DNA of 6,897 nucleotides from CAXGUU01 sp964012875 (GTDB lineage Bacteria; Pseudomonadota; Gammaproteobacteria; Ga0077536): assembly GCA_964012875.1 (NCBI GenBank), contig CAXGUU010000178.1, positions 1 to 6,897 of the forward strand, written 5' to 3'. This document shows positions 1 to 6,104 of the stretch, piece by piece; positions within the stretch are counted from its first letter, which is position 1; each line of letters opens with the position of its first letter. Below the pieces are notes generated by a model. It was not told where the DNA came from. It saw only the letters and a program-made list of their open reading frames with translations, and searched no databases. Position numbers and translations under genes: made by a program.

Positions 1-261
1 TGGTGGCACAGACAAGGCGAAAACCGGGAATCGCCCTTATCATTCAGCTATTGCCGTATGGGTTTCTATTGTGAACAACATGTCTCAAAACTGTTCCACG
101 TCAAATGTTCAGCAATCCCGGACAACCGAACTGTTACATTAAGCTAAACTTAGTTTCGAGACTGCATGAATCAACGACGACGTCCCTCACCGTAGCTGCA
201 TGACGCTGTAAACCTCAAAGGTGAAAACAACGTCGAGCGATTGGGGAGAAACGCCTACAAA
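1..261. other. Gene-free stretch, possible insertion-element end
   Basis: No open reading frame with a credible start and protein-like composition is seen. Bases 70-140 are dense in GTTC/GAAC motifs: AACTGTTCCA at 89-98 recurs as AACTGTTACA at 129-138, and TGAACA near 72 is mirrored by TGTTCA near 107. Clustered short repeats of this sort occur at the ends of some insertion sequences, but no transposase is present in the window, so this is only a suggestion. GGCGA and TCGCC around 17-36 could form a weak 5-bp hairpin. Confidence 0.25.
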
Positions 262-284
262 AAAGTAGACGCTGCGTAGACACT
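262..284 (+). repeat. 23-bp direct repeat, copy 1 (tandem GTAGAC motif)
   Basis: This 23-bp sequence is identical to 505-527. Each copy carries two GTAGAC hexamers separated by GCTGC, so the hexamers start 11 bp apart, about one helical turn. Here they lie at 265-270 and 276-281. Just upstream, CTAC at 255-258 and GTAG at 265-268 form a small inverted repeat around an A-tract. The spacing suits a protein-binding site for a dimeric regulator or the arm site of an integrase; nothing in the window identifies the binder. Confidence 0.8.
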
Positions 285-370
285 GGGCCTGATTTAAGCA
301 GTTGGTTAGAGCCCCTGCCGTCTAGGCACGGGAGAGGCACCCATGGTGCCGAGGGGCTCCATAATCCAAC
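285..370 (+). other. Structured-RNA candidate with a tRNA-like D-arm
   Basis: Bases 309-316 (GAGCCCCT) pair perfectly with 352-359 (AGGGGCTC). The stem extends outward after small bulges: TTA 306-308 with TAA 362-364, and GTTGG 301-305 with CCAAC 366-370. Inside, TGCC 316-319 can pair with GGCA 325-328, and GGCAC 336-340 with GTGCC 346-350, giving a three-way junction. An alternative fold pairs CCCTGCC (313-319) with GGCA-C-GGG (325-332), with one bulged C. CAGTTGGTTAGAGC at 299-312 is the typical tRNA D-loop sequence, and GGGCCTG at 285-291 resembles a tRNA acceptor strand. No T-arm or normal anticodon arm follows, so this is not a working tRNA. It could be a decayed tRNA 5' half, a regulatory RNA, or a cruciform. 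The strand of transcription is unknown. Confidence 0.35.
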
Positions 371-387
371 CTAATCAACGAGTTAAG

Positions 388-438
388 TGGTGGGCCCGCC
401 AGGACTCGAACCTGGGACCAAGGGATTATGAGTCCCCT
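388..438 (-). pseudogene. tRNA-Ile2(CAU)-like 3' half, truncated
   Basis: Read on the minus strand, this is a clean tRNA 3' half. The anticodon stem and loop occupy 437-421, with loop CTCATAA and anticodon CAT at 430-428. The variable loop is followed by a perfect T-arm, CCAGG/CCTGG around TTCGAGT (415-399). Then come the acceptor strand CGGGCCC, discriminator A and an encoded CCA ending at 388. The CTCATAA loop matches the minor isoleucine tRNA whose CAU is modified to lysidine. The 5' acceptor strand and D-arm are absent: beyond 438 the sequence is not tRNA. A 3' half alone is the usual footprint left by an integrative element that recombines at a tRNA gene. The fragment is probably not functional. 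Confidence 0.75.
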
Positions 439-504
439 GACCTGAAGACAGTAAATCTAGGCAGCGCAACTGTTTGCGAAAACTCCGATCAACTCGACCT
501 GTTG

Positions 505-527
505 AAAGTAGACGCTGCGTAGACACT
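505..527 (+). repeat. 23-bp direct repeat, copy 2 (tandem GTAGAC motif)
   Basis: Exact second copy of the repeat at 262-284, 243 bp downstream in the same orientation, with GTAGAC at 508-513 and 519-524. The two copies bracket the hairpin candidate and the tRNA-Ile2 3' half. They could be direct repeats bounding an inserted segment, or paired binding sites. Confidence 0.8.
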
Positions 528-1074
528 AATCAAGGTTTCGCCGGGCTATTCGTCAAATCTTTTTATCTACCTTTTCCATGTCTCCACATCCTTAAATGTG
601 AGCACGAGCGTGGTTATTGGCGCCTTCAGCTACAAAGCTTGGATCTCCAATACCAATTTCCCGCGTGTTGTACCGCTCTCCGATTGACGCTGTGCGCTTT
701 TCTGTTTCCAGCCGGCGTATTACTCGAAACCGGCCCGCTGGCGGGTGCCCGTGAGGTCTCGGCAGTCGCCGGAACATTTGGACTGGTCTTGTCAATGCTG
801 GTCGCGACGGTCGGTCTTCTGCGACGGCCAGCCGGGGATTGAGTGGACAGTTGGTTCGAGCTCGCAGCGCTTCCCGATATTCGCCGACGTGAAACAAAGG
901 CCTCAGGCGGATTTTCTGACGCACTGAGGAGAATCAAAAATTGCCTCGCACGTGTTTTGAGACCGCTTCCACGCTGATCAGGCGCCCGCTGACGACGCCT
1001 GGTATTTCTATCAGTGAAGTTTTGTCTGCCTAGCCAGCCGTGTCTGTCGCATCAGTTATGTAGGGAAAAAACCG
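528..1074. other. Gene-poor stretch with a possible membrane-protein relic
   Basis: No recognisable gene is seen. A plus-strand frame closed at 842 encodes two hydrophobic stretches at its end (about 678-842): LTLCAFLFPAGVLL and GTFGLVLSMLVATVGLL, followed by LRRPAGD. They look like two membrane helices, but the frame has no ATG and only a TTG inside non-coding sequence. It may be the C-terminal remnant of a membrane protein or chance. CAGGCG 979-984 and CGCCTG 996-1001 form a 6-bp hairpin with an 11-base loop and a short T-rich tail, too weak to call a terminator. Confidence 0.3.
941..1033 (+). CDS. Possible 30-residue small protein, TTG start
   Basis: The case rests on the ribosome-binding site: TGAGGAGA at 925-932 sits 8 bases before a TTG at 941, and the frame stays open for 30 codons to TAG at 1031. 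The product would start MPRTCFETAS and has no recognisable motif, signal peptide or membrane segment. It lies about 86 bp upstream of the monooxygenase operon, so a leader-peptide role can be imagined, but it carries no run of one amino acid and no attenuator was found. It is more likely chance than real. Confidence 0.13.
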   Translation: MPRTCFETASTLIRRPLTTPGISISEVLSA

Positions 1075-1105
1075 TTGATAACAGAGGATAAACTTGTTAC
1101 ATAAT
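1075..1105 (+). promoter_or_regulatory. Possible sigma-70 promoter for the operon
   Basis: TTGATA at 1075-1080 (5 of 6 to the -35 consensus) is followed after 19 bp by CATAAT at 1100-1105 (5 of 6 to the -10 consensus). A weaker TACATA at 1098-1103 gives a 17-bp spacer. Transcription would begin near 1112, after the AAGG that precedes the GTG start at 1119. If this promoter is used, the ATG at 1134 becomes the more likely translation start. The 19-bp spacer is longer than ideal. Confidence 0.3.
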
Positions 1106-1118
1106 CCAAGGTCTTATT

Positions 1119-2249
1119 GTGGGCCAACACTCTATGGCACAGTCGCATCTTGAACTTGGTGTTTTCGCGCCTACGATTGGGCGCATGCCCCCTGTGGGGT
1201 CAAGTTCGTACCAGCTGGTGTCCGATTGCGAACAGCGAAGTGAGGTCAGCTGGAGCTACAACCGCGATCTCGCAGTGACTTTGGAGCAAGCAGGCCTCGA
1301 GATCTTTTTCATGGCGCAGCGCCATGGCACTGGTTTTGGTGCAAAACGTTTTTGGAGTCATTCACTGGATTCGTTCTCCATCGCGGCAGCCATTGCACAG
1401 ATAACAAAGCGTGTTTGGATCATTTCCACCGTTCATACGGCCTTCTATCATCCCGGTGTCATTGCACGTACCGCGACAACGATGATGCAAATCACGGGCG
1501 GACGGTGGCTGCTCAATCTCGTGAGCGGCTGGGCAAAGAACGATTTCGAAATGTTGGGTATCCCATTCGCCGAGCACGATCGGCGCTACCAGCAGACTGA
1601 AGAATTTGTCGAGGTACTGAAGCGCTTTTGGTCAGAAGATGGTTTCAGTTTTTCTGGCGAACATTTCCAGATCTCGCAAGGCATGATGGAACCGAAGCCG
1701 GTTCCTCTGCCGCAGCTTGCCAACGCCGGCAGTTCACCCGCGGCAAAAGCCTTCGTCGCCCGTCACTGTGATTGGTACTTCACGGGTTCTTGGGATTTGG
1801 ACGAGGCCAAGACTGAAATTACGGCGGTGCGTGCGCTCGCCGCGAGCGAAGGTCGATCGATGAAATTCATCACCTATGTGTTTGTACTCTGCCGCGAAAC
1901 TGAGGAAGCGTGTAACGCCGAGGTTGCAGAAATCCTAGCAGCACGTGATGACGAGGCAGCGCAAGGAGTGCTGGAAGGGTTGACCGGTGCAACCATTGGT
2001 ACTGCCGCGTCCATATTCGGTGAAGGTGTAACTGTGCAAGATTTGCTCGACAACACCGTGATTGGCGTTGGTAGCGCCAAGCTGATAGGCACGCCTCAAT
2101 CTGTGGCTGAACAATTGGCTGCGTTGCAAGCGACCGGTTTTGACGCCGTCGTCATGGCATTCCGCCACTGTAACGAAGAGGTCGCGGATTTCGGGCACAA
2201 AGTTGTGCCGCTATTAGAGCAAATGGGCGTACGGGAAAAACGTACTTAG
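1119..2249 (+). CDS. Luciferase-like flavin-dependent monooxygenase (RutA/SfnG-like)
   Basis: The 376-residue protein belongs to the bacterial luciferase-like (LLM) family: TIM-barrel enzymes that use reduced FMN, supplied by a separate reductase, and O2 to oxygenate a substrate in the cytoplasm. It opens with LELGVFAPTIG (residues 11-21). Family blocks follow: HPGVIARTATTM with ITGGRW and NLVSGW (111-138), then ANAGSSPAAKAFVARHCDW (201-219), and the C-terminal signature IGTPQSVAEQLAALQATGFD (323-342). The NLVSGW block followed by LGIPFAEHDRRYQQTEEF resembles RutA (uracil ring opening) and SfnG (dimethylsulfone) more than luciferases proper. Length is normal. The GTG start has AAGG 7 bases upstream; the in-frame ATG at 1134 (371 residues) lacks a site and is the alternative. 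It is the first gene of a three-gene operon. No flavin reductase is encoded in the window. Family is certain, substrate unknown. Confidence 0.93.
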   Translation: MGQHSMAQSHLELGVFAPTIGRMPPVGSSSYQLVSDCEQRSEVSWSYNRDLAVTLEQAGLEIFFMAQRHGTGFGAKRFWSHSLDSFSIAAAIAQITKRVWIISTVHTAFYHPGVIARTATTMMQITGGRWLLNLVSGWAKNDFEMLGIPFAEHDRRYQQTEEFVEVLKRFWSEDGFSFSGEHFQISQGMMEPKPVPLPQLANAGSSPAAKAFVARHCDWYFTGSWDLDEAKTEITAVRALAASEGRSMKFITYVFVLCRETEEACNAEVAEILAARDDEAAQGVLEGLTGATIGTAASIFGEGVTVQDLLDNTVIGVGSAKLIGTPQSVAEQLAALQATGFDAVVMAFRHCNEEVADFGHKVVPLLEQMGVREKRT

Positions 2250-2266
2250 AGCTTGAGGCATATGCA

Positions 2267-2818
2267 ATGAGCGAAATCTTTCCGATAAAAATTCAGCCAT
2301 TATCCGCCGATGCCATGTTAGCTTACGGAGTAATGGTCGAAGATCAAAAGCTCGCTTTCCCGCGCACTGAGGTCGGACAGGTGGGACTCGAAAAGTTGCG
2401 CGTCAAATATCGCCCGAATGGTAATGAAATACACCAGCTCGCGATTCATTTCACCTATAACCAGACTTTCATCCCATTATTCGGTTCGCTCATTTTGGTG
2501 TTAGCACCGGCTCCGAGGAATCGTGCCGAAGGCGAATCGAAAGGGCCCGACACTTACGACCTGGACTACGACCGAATCGCGGCCTTTAGTCTCAAGCCTG
2601 GTCAGATCGCCTGCATTGACCAGGGCGTGTGGCATAACGTGGTGACCCTAGATCAGGAATGTGAGTTCGTTAACGTAACTCGAAAAAATGATGGCGAAGG
2701 CATTAGCCCGGCGGAAGAGCTTGAAGGGAACATCGACGCTGCACACGCGGTTCGCGATTACGTTGAATTCGTCGATATCAAAAAACGCGACGATCGCATG
2801 CTTAAATTGACGTTATGA
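2267..2818 (+). CDS. AllA-like cupin (ureidoglycolate lyase family)
   Basis: The 183-residue protein has the profile of the ureidoglycolate lyase family (Pfam PF04115, cupin fold). In purine catabolism AllA splits ureidoglycolate into glyoxylate and urea. Matching features are the opening IKIQPLSADAMLAYG (residues 7-21), HQLAIHFTYNQTFIPLFGS (56-74, like the family's H-P-L-G-T-Q-A-F-I-P block), LVLAPAP (78-84), and LKPGQIACIDQGVWHNVV (109-126) with the conserved WH at 122-123. Where E. coli AllA has NYHRNVWH, this protein has CIDQGVWH: the first histidine is missing. It therefore may not be a true ureidoglycolate lyase. GAGG lies 8 bases before the ATG. It starts 17 bp after the monooxygenase, and its TGA shares ATGA with the amidohydrolase start, so the three are probably co-translated. 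No other allantoin-pathway gene is nearby. Confidence 0.8.
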   Translation: MSEIFPIKIQPLSADAMLAYGVMVEDQKLAFPRTEVGQVGLEKLRVKYRPNGNEIHQLAIHFTYNQTFIPLFGSLILVLAPAPRNRAEGESKGPDTYDLDYDRIAAFSLKPGQIACIDQGVWHNVVTLDQECEFVNVTRKNDGEGISPAEELEGNIDAAHAVRDYVEFVDIKKRDDRMLKLTL

Positions 2819-3948
2819 ATATTGTAGCTGCTAATAACGAGCCGCTAATCTCTGCGGATTCCCATATGTGCGAGCCGCCCAACCTATGGCTAGAACGGAT
2901 CGACCGAAATTTCCGTGACCGCGCGCCGCGAATCGAAGCGAATCCGGGCAATCTCACAGGTTCTTTTTTTACTTGCGAAAACCTGCCGCCATTCCGTGTT
3001 TCGGGCGCCTTCGCTGCCGGTAAAAGCTTTGATAAGGATTTCATGGAAGCCGGGATGGAGGATTGCTTACCGGGGGGCTGGGATCCCGCAGCACGGTTGA
3101 GCGACATGGAAAAAGACGGCATTGTTGCCGAAGTGCTCTATACCACCTGTGGTTTCGTACTGTTTTGGTTGCAGGAAGCGGCGTTTCAGGTTGCCTGCTT
3201 CCGCGCCTACAACGACTGGTTGGCGGAGTTTATAAGCTACGACACCAAACGCCTAAAGGGCCTAGCGCTGGTGTCACTATTTGAACCAGATAAAGCTGCC
3301 AAAGAACTTGAACGTTGTAAGAAGATAGGACTATCGGGCGCCATGATCTGGGCCAAGCCACCGGAAGACAAACCCTACAGCTTGCGCGATTACGACATTG
3401 TGTGGGCGACCGCTGCCGAACTTGGAATGCCCTTGTCACTGCATACCCTGACAGGCACCGGCAAAGAAAGCCAACAAGATGAAGCTGCTGGGCTGGCGGA
3501 GCTATATACGCGCATGGTGTTGCGGCCAAGCGAAATTCAGCACACGCTTCTAACGATGATCTTCGGTGGCGTGTTCGAGCGTTACCCCGGTCTAAAAATC
3601 GTTTCAGCCGAAGGTGACATCGGTTGGATTCCGCACGTGCTTGAGCGAGCCGATAAGTACGCACGTCGTTTCGGTGAGGGTTACGACGTGAAGTTGTCAC
3701 TATCAGCGACAGAGTACTTCCATCGCCAAGTCTACGCGTGCTTCATTGACGACCCTTTCGGCCTCAAGAGTTTCGGTTACGCCGGCCTGGAAAATAACGT
3801 GATGTGGTCGACTGATTACCCGCATCAAGCATCCACCTTCCCTAATTCGCGCAAGTTCGTCGGTGAAAAATTTGCCGAGGTGAGTGCAAGCACACGCCGC
3901 AAAATTGTTCACGATAATGCCGCGCGACTTTATCAAATCGAATTCTGA
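2815..3948 (+). CDS. Amidohydrolase_2 (ACMSD-like TIM-barrel) family protein
   Basis: The 377-residue protein belongs to the metal-dependent amidohydrolase_2 family (PF04909), which includes decarboxylases such as ACMSD and gamma-resorcylate decarboxylase and hydrolases of ring-cleavage products. It opens with ISADSHMCEPPNLW (residues 12-25), in which D15 and H17 take the place of the usual metal-binding HxH pair. Other likely active-site residues are H210 in LSLHTLTG, E266 in SAEGDIGW, and D334/H337 in WSTDYPH. The terminal HDNAARLY (366-373) is the usual family ending. Length is normal. The start overlaps the preceding stop by 4 bp (ATGA), indicating translational coupling. No terminator is visible after the stop. 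Whether it hydrolyses or decarboxylates cannot be told; the D-S-H form is common among uncharacterised catabolic members. Confidence 0.9.
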   Translation: MNIVAANNEPLISADSHMCEPPNLWLERIDRNFRDRAPRIEANPGNLTGSFFTCENLPPFRVSGAFAAGKSFDKDFMEAGMEDCLPGGWDPAARLSDMEKDGIVAEVLYTTCGFVLFWLQEAAFQVACFRAYNDWLAEFISYDTKRLKGLALVSLFEPDKAAKELERCKKIGLSGAMIWAKPPEDKPYSLRDYDIVWATAAELGMPLSLHTLTGTGKESQQDEAAGLAELYTRMVLRPSEIQHTLLTMIFGGVFERYPGLKIVSAEGDIGWIPHVLERADKYARRFGEGYDVKLSLSATEYFHRQVYACFIDDPFGLKSFGYAGLENNVMWSTDYPHQASTFPNSRKFVGEKFAEVSASTRRKIVHDNAARLYQIEF

Positions 3949-4283
3949 AAACTTCGGTATCTCTGAAGCTTGGGTATTGCCTAGTGCTTTAGCGGTTTAG
4001 AAGGACGGTATAAATAGGGCCGTTTGGGCAAGCGTTCCATCCGGCTCAGTTTAGGCAGAGATCCGCAGCGTCTTTCTAGGGTTTGGCTTAAAACGGGTTA
4101 TCAGTTTAGATACCAAGCATGTTTTTACCACTTTGTTCGGTAACCCTGTCTACGTGTGGGCTAATATGTAGCAGCATTGCTTGGAAGTCCCGGAAACGGC
4201 GGGCGGATGGCGCACTTGAACTAGACGGTTAAGCGAGACCAACGTTACTGGGCGGTGCCTTCCATGGCCCAGCGGATATTAAT
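3949..4283. other. Intergenic spacer without a gene
   Basis: This 335-bp stretch between the amidohydrolase and the palindromic element has no credible frame on either strand. The only clear structure is CTGGGC 4248-4253 paired with GCCCAG 4267-4272 around a 13-base loop, directly before the palindrome. No T-tract follows, so it is not a standard terminator. The unusual length for a bacterial spacer fits decayed inserted DNA. Confidence 0.5.
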
Positions 4284-4355
4284 GGAATAGGGGGCAGACC
4301 ACGTTTGTTTATGTCTTCGTCCCAAATAATTAAACGTGGTCTGTCCCCTTATTCC
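4284..4355. repeat. 72-bp REP/MITE-like palindromic element
   Basis: The two arms, 4284-4306 and 4332-4355, are reverse complements except for one single-base insertion and one mismatch. They enclose an AT-rich 25-base centre. The core is GGGGCAGACCACGTTT on the left, with AAACGTGGTCTGTCCCC on the right. From memory, motifs of the form GGGGACAGACCACG at short palindromes recur in many proteobacterial intergenic regions, often linked to Y1 (IS200-like/RayT) transposases; this was not searched. No transposase is encoded here, so the copy would be non-autonomous. It ends 53 bp before the Baeyer-Villiger monooxygenase start and could affect its transcription or isolate it from the upstream operon. 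A half copy of the motif lies at 6585-6596. Confidence 0.75.
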
Positions 4356-4408
4356 GCCTTTCTTGATAATCTCTTTCCATTCCAGGCGCACACAGCGAGG
4401 TTGTGACC

Positions 4409-6007
4409 ATGAGCGAACGATTCGACGCGATTGTCATCGGAGCCGGTGTGTCCGGTCTCTATGCGTTGTACAAGTTGCGAGAAGCCGGGCTGAAAACCCG
4501 CTTGTTCGAGGCCGGTTCGGATATTGGTGGGACTTGGTACTGGAATCGCTATCCAGGCGCGCGCTTCGACTCGGAGTCCTATACCTACAGCTATTCCTTC
4601 GATCCGGCGATGGTCGAAGAGTGGGAATGGTCAGAGCATTTCGCGGGTCAGCCGGAAGTTGAGCGCTACCTGCATTTTGTCGCGGACAAATGCCGCTTGC
4701 GACCCGATATTGAACTCAATGCGCGCGTCAAGACTATTGCCTTCGACGAACACGCCAAGGACTGGACCATCACAACCGAACAAGGCCGCACGGCGCAGAG
4801 CACTTATGTACTGTGCGCAACCGGGCTGCTTTCCGCGCACCAGTTTCCCGACTATCCGGGCATTGACGATTTTCGCGGCCTGTCATTGCATCCGGCGCGG
4901 TGGCCGAGCGAGGCGGTCGACTTCAGCGGCAAAAGAGTCGGCATCATCGGCACGGGTCCCACGAGTGTGCAAATCATTCAATCCATCGTTGCCGAGTGTG
5001 CGGAACTCAAGGTCTTCCAGCGCACTGCAAATTGGTGCACGCCCCTGCGCAACCGCGATATCACTCCGGAAGAACAGGCCGATCTGAAAAAGCGCGCCTA
5101 CGAAATATTCGACCTGTGCATGAGCAGCTGGGCGGGTTTTATCCACGTGCCGGACAAACGCGAAGCGATGACTGTACCGCGGGCGGAGCGCTGGGCGCGC
5201 TACCAGGAACTCTACGATCGCGGTGGATTCGCTCTGTGGCTAGGTAACTTTCGCGATTCATTCGTGTCCCGTGAAGCTGCGGACGAAGTGGGAGAATTTC
5301 TTTCCCAGAAAATCCGCGAACGCGTCAAGGATCCGGAAACTGCTGAAAAGCTGATCCCGAACCATATTTTTGGCACCAAAAGATGCCCTGGCGAGAAAGA
5401 TTTTTACGAAGCGTTTAATCACGAGCATGTGTCGATCGTTGATTTGCGTGAAAACCCCATCGCGCGCATTGATCCCGCCGGCGTCCAAACCTCTGAACAA
5501 TTACATGAACTCGATGTCATCATTTACGCCACAGGTTTCCATAGCGTGACCGGCGAATTGATGCGGCTTGACATCCGCGGGGAAGACGGGCTGACCTTGC
5601 GCGAGCACTGGTCAGATGGCCCCAGAACGAACCTCGGTGTTCAGTTCGCGGGATTCCCAAATCTATGGGCGACCATGGGGCCGCATAACCCCGCACTGTT
5701 TTGTAATATCGTTCGCTGCGCGGAGAGCAACGTCGAGTGGATTGTTAATTGCATCAAATACCTGCGGGAAAACGGGTTCGCGACAATACAAACCACGAAG
5801 GAAGCCGAGGAAGAATGGACCCAGCAATGTTACGACTCGGCCAAGGGGTTGCTCGTCGATCAAAATAAGGACAGTTGGTTTTACGGCAGCAGCAACCCCG
5901 AGAACACGCGCGGAAAATTTTTGCTATACGCCGGCGGCGTACCGAGATATCGCAAGATATTCGGAGAAATTGAGGAAAACGGTTACCCCGGTTTCACTGT
6001 TCGGTAG
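4409..6007 (+). CDS. Baeyer-Villiger monooxygenase (CHMO/PAMO type)
   Basis: This 532-residue type I Baeyer-Villiger monooxygenase uses FAD, NADPH and O2 to convert a ketone to an ester or lactone. Motifs in order: FAD-binding GAGVSG (residues 11-16); GGTWYWNRYPGARFD (40-54) with the conserved aspartate D54; the family fingerprint FRGLSLHPARWP (155-166), a perfect FxGxxxHxxxWP; NADPH-binding GTGPTS (181-186); the catalytic arginine R325 in GTKRCPGEKDFYEAFN; the YATGF motif (373-377); and W490 in DSWFYGS, which matches the C-terminal tryptophan of cyclohexanone monooxygenase. All key residues are present and length is normal. ATG 4409 is chosen over GTG 4403 because GAGG at 4397-4400 is 8 bases from it but only 2 from the GTG. 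GATAAT at 4365-4370 is a possible -10 with no good -35. It is separated from the upstream operon by 460 bp, so it probably has its own promoter. Substrate unknown. Confidence 0.95.
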   Translation: MSERFDAIVIGAGVSGLYALYKLREAGLKTRLFEAGSDIGGTWYWNRYPGARFDSESYTYSYSFDPAMVEEWEWSEHFAGQPEVERYLHFVADKCRLRPDIELNARVKTIAFDEHAKDWTITTEQGRTAQSTYVLCATGLLSAHQFPDYPGIDDFRGLSLHPARWPSEAVDFSGKRVGIIGTGPTSVQIIQSIVAECAELKVFQRTANWCTPLRNRDITPEEQADLKKRAYEIFDLCMSSWAGFIHVPDKREAMTVPRAERWARYQELYDRGGFALWLGNFRDSFVSREAADEVGEFLSQKIRERVKDPETAEKLIPNHIFGTKRCPGEKDFYEAFNHEHVSIVDLRENPIARIDPAGVQTSEQLHELDVIIYATGFHSVTGELMRLDIRGEDGLTLREHWSDGPRTNLGVQFAGFPNLWATMGPHNPALFCNIVRCAESNVEWIVNCIKYLRENGFATIQTTKEAEEEWTQQCYDSAKGLLVDQNKDSWFYGSSNPENTRGKFLLYAGGVPRYRKIFGEIEENGYPGFTVR

Positions 6008-6104
6008 CGTGTGGTGTCGGTTTGAGGTCGCTGGCAAGCAAGGGTGCCAACGGCGGCGCTCAATTCAGGCGCGCGTTTGTATCCAGGCCAGGCCCCGGGA
6101 TTCG

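Noticed and set aside
301..370. Integron attC-like ends: GTTAGAG and ATCCAAC around a long imperfect hairpin
   Set aside because: The boxes are in the wrong order for attC, which runs RYYYAAC first and GTTRRRY last. No integrase IntI or gene cassette is present.
592..937. Minus-strand frames of about 100 codons across 592-937
   Set aside because: They are rich in arginine, proline and serine, lack ribosome sites and motifs, and look like chance frames in GC-rich sequence.
1100..1109. CATAATCCAA shared with 360-369
   Set aside because: A 10-base match without extension or shared context is within chance.
4065..4074. CGCAGCGTCT, an inverted partial match to the GTAGAC repeat (AGACGCTGCG)
   Set aside because: Only 10 bases match and the GTAGAC pairing is lost; such a match is expected by chance in a window of this size.
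4403..4408. GTG at 4403 as start of the Baeyer-Villiger monooxygenase
   Set aside because: It is only 2 bases after the GAGG ribosome site, whereas the ATG at 4409 is at the ideal 8.
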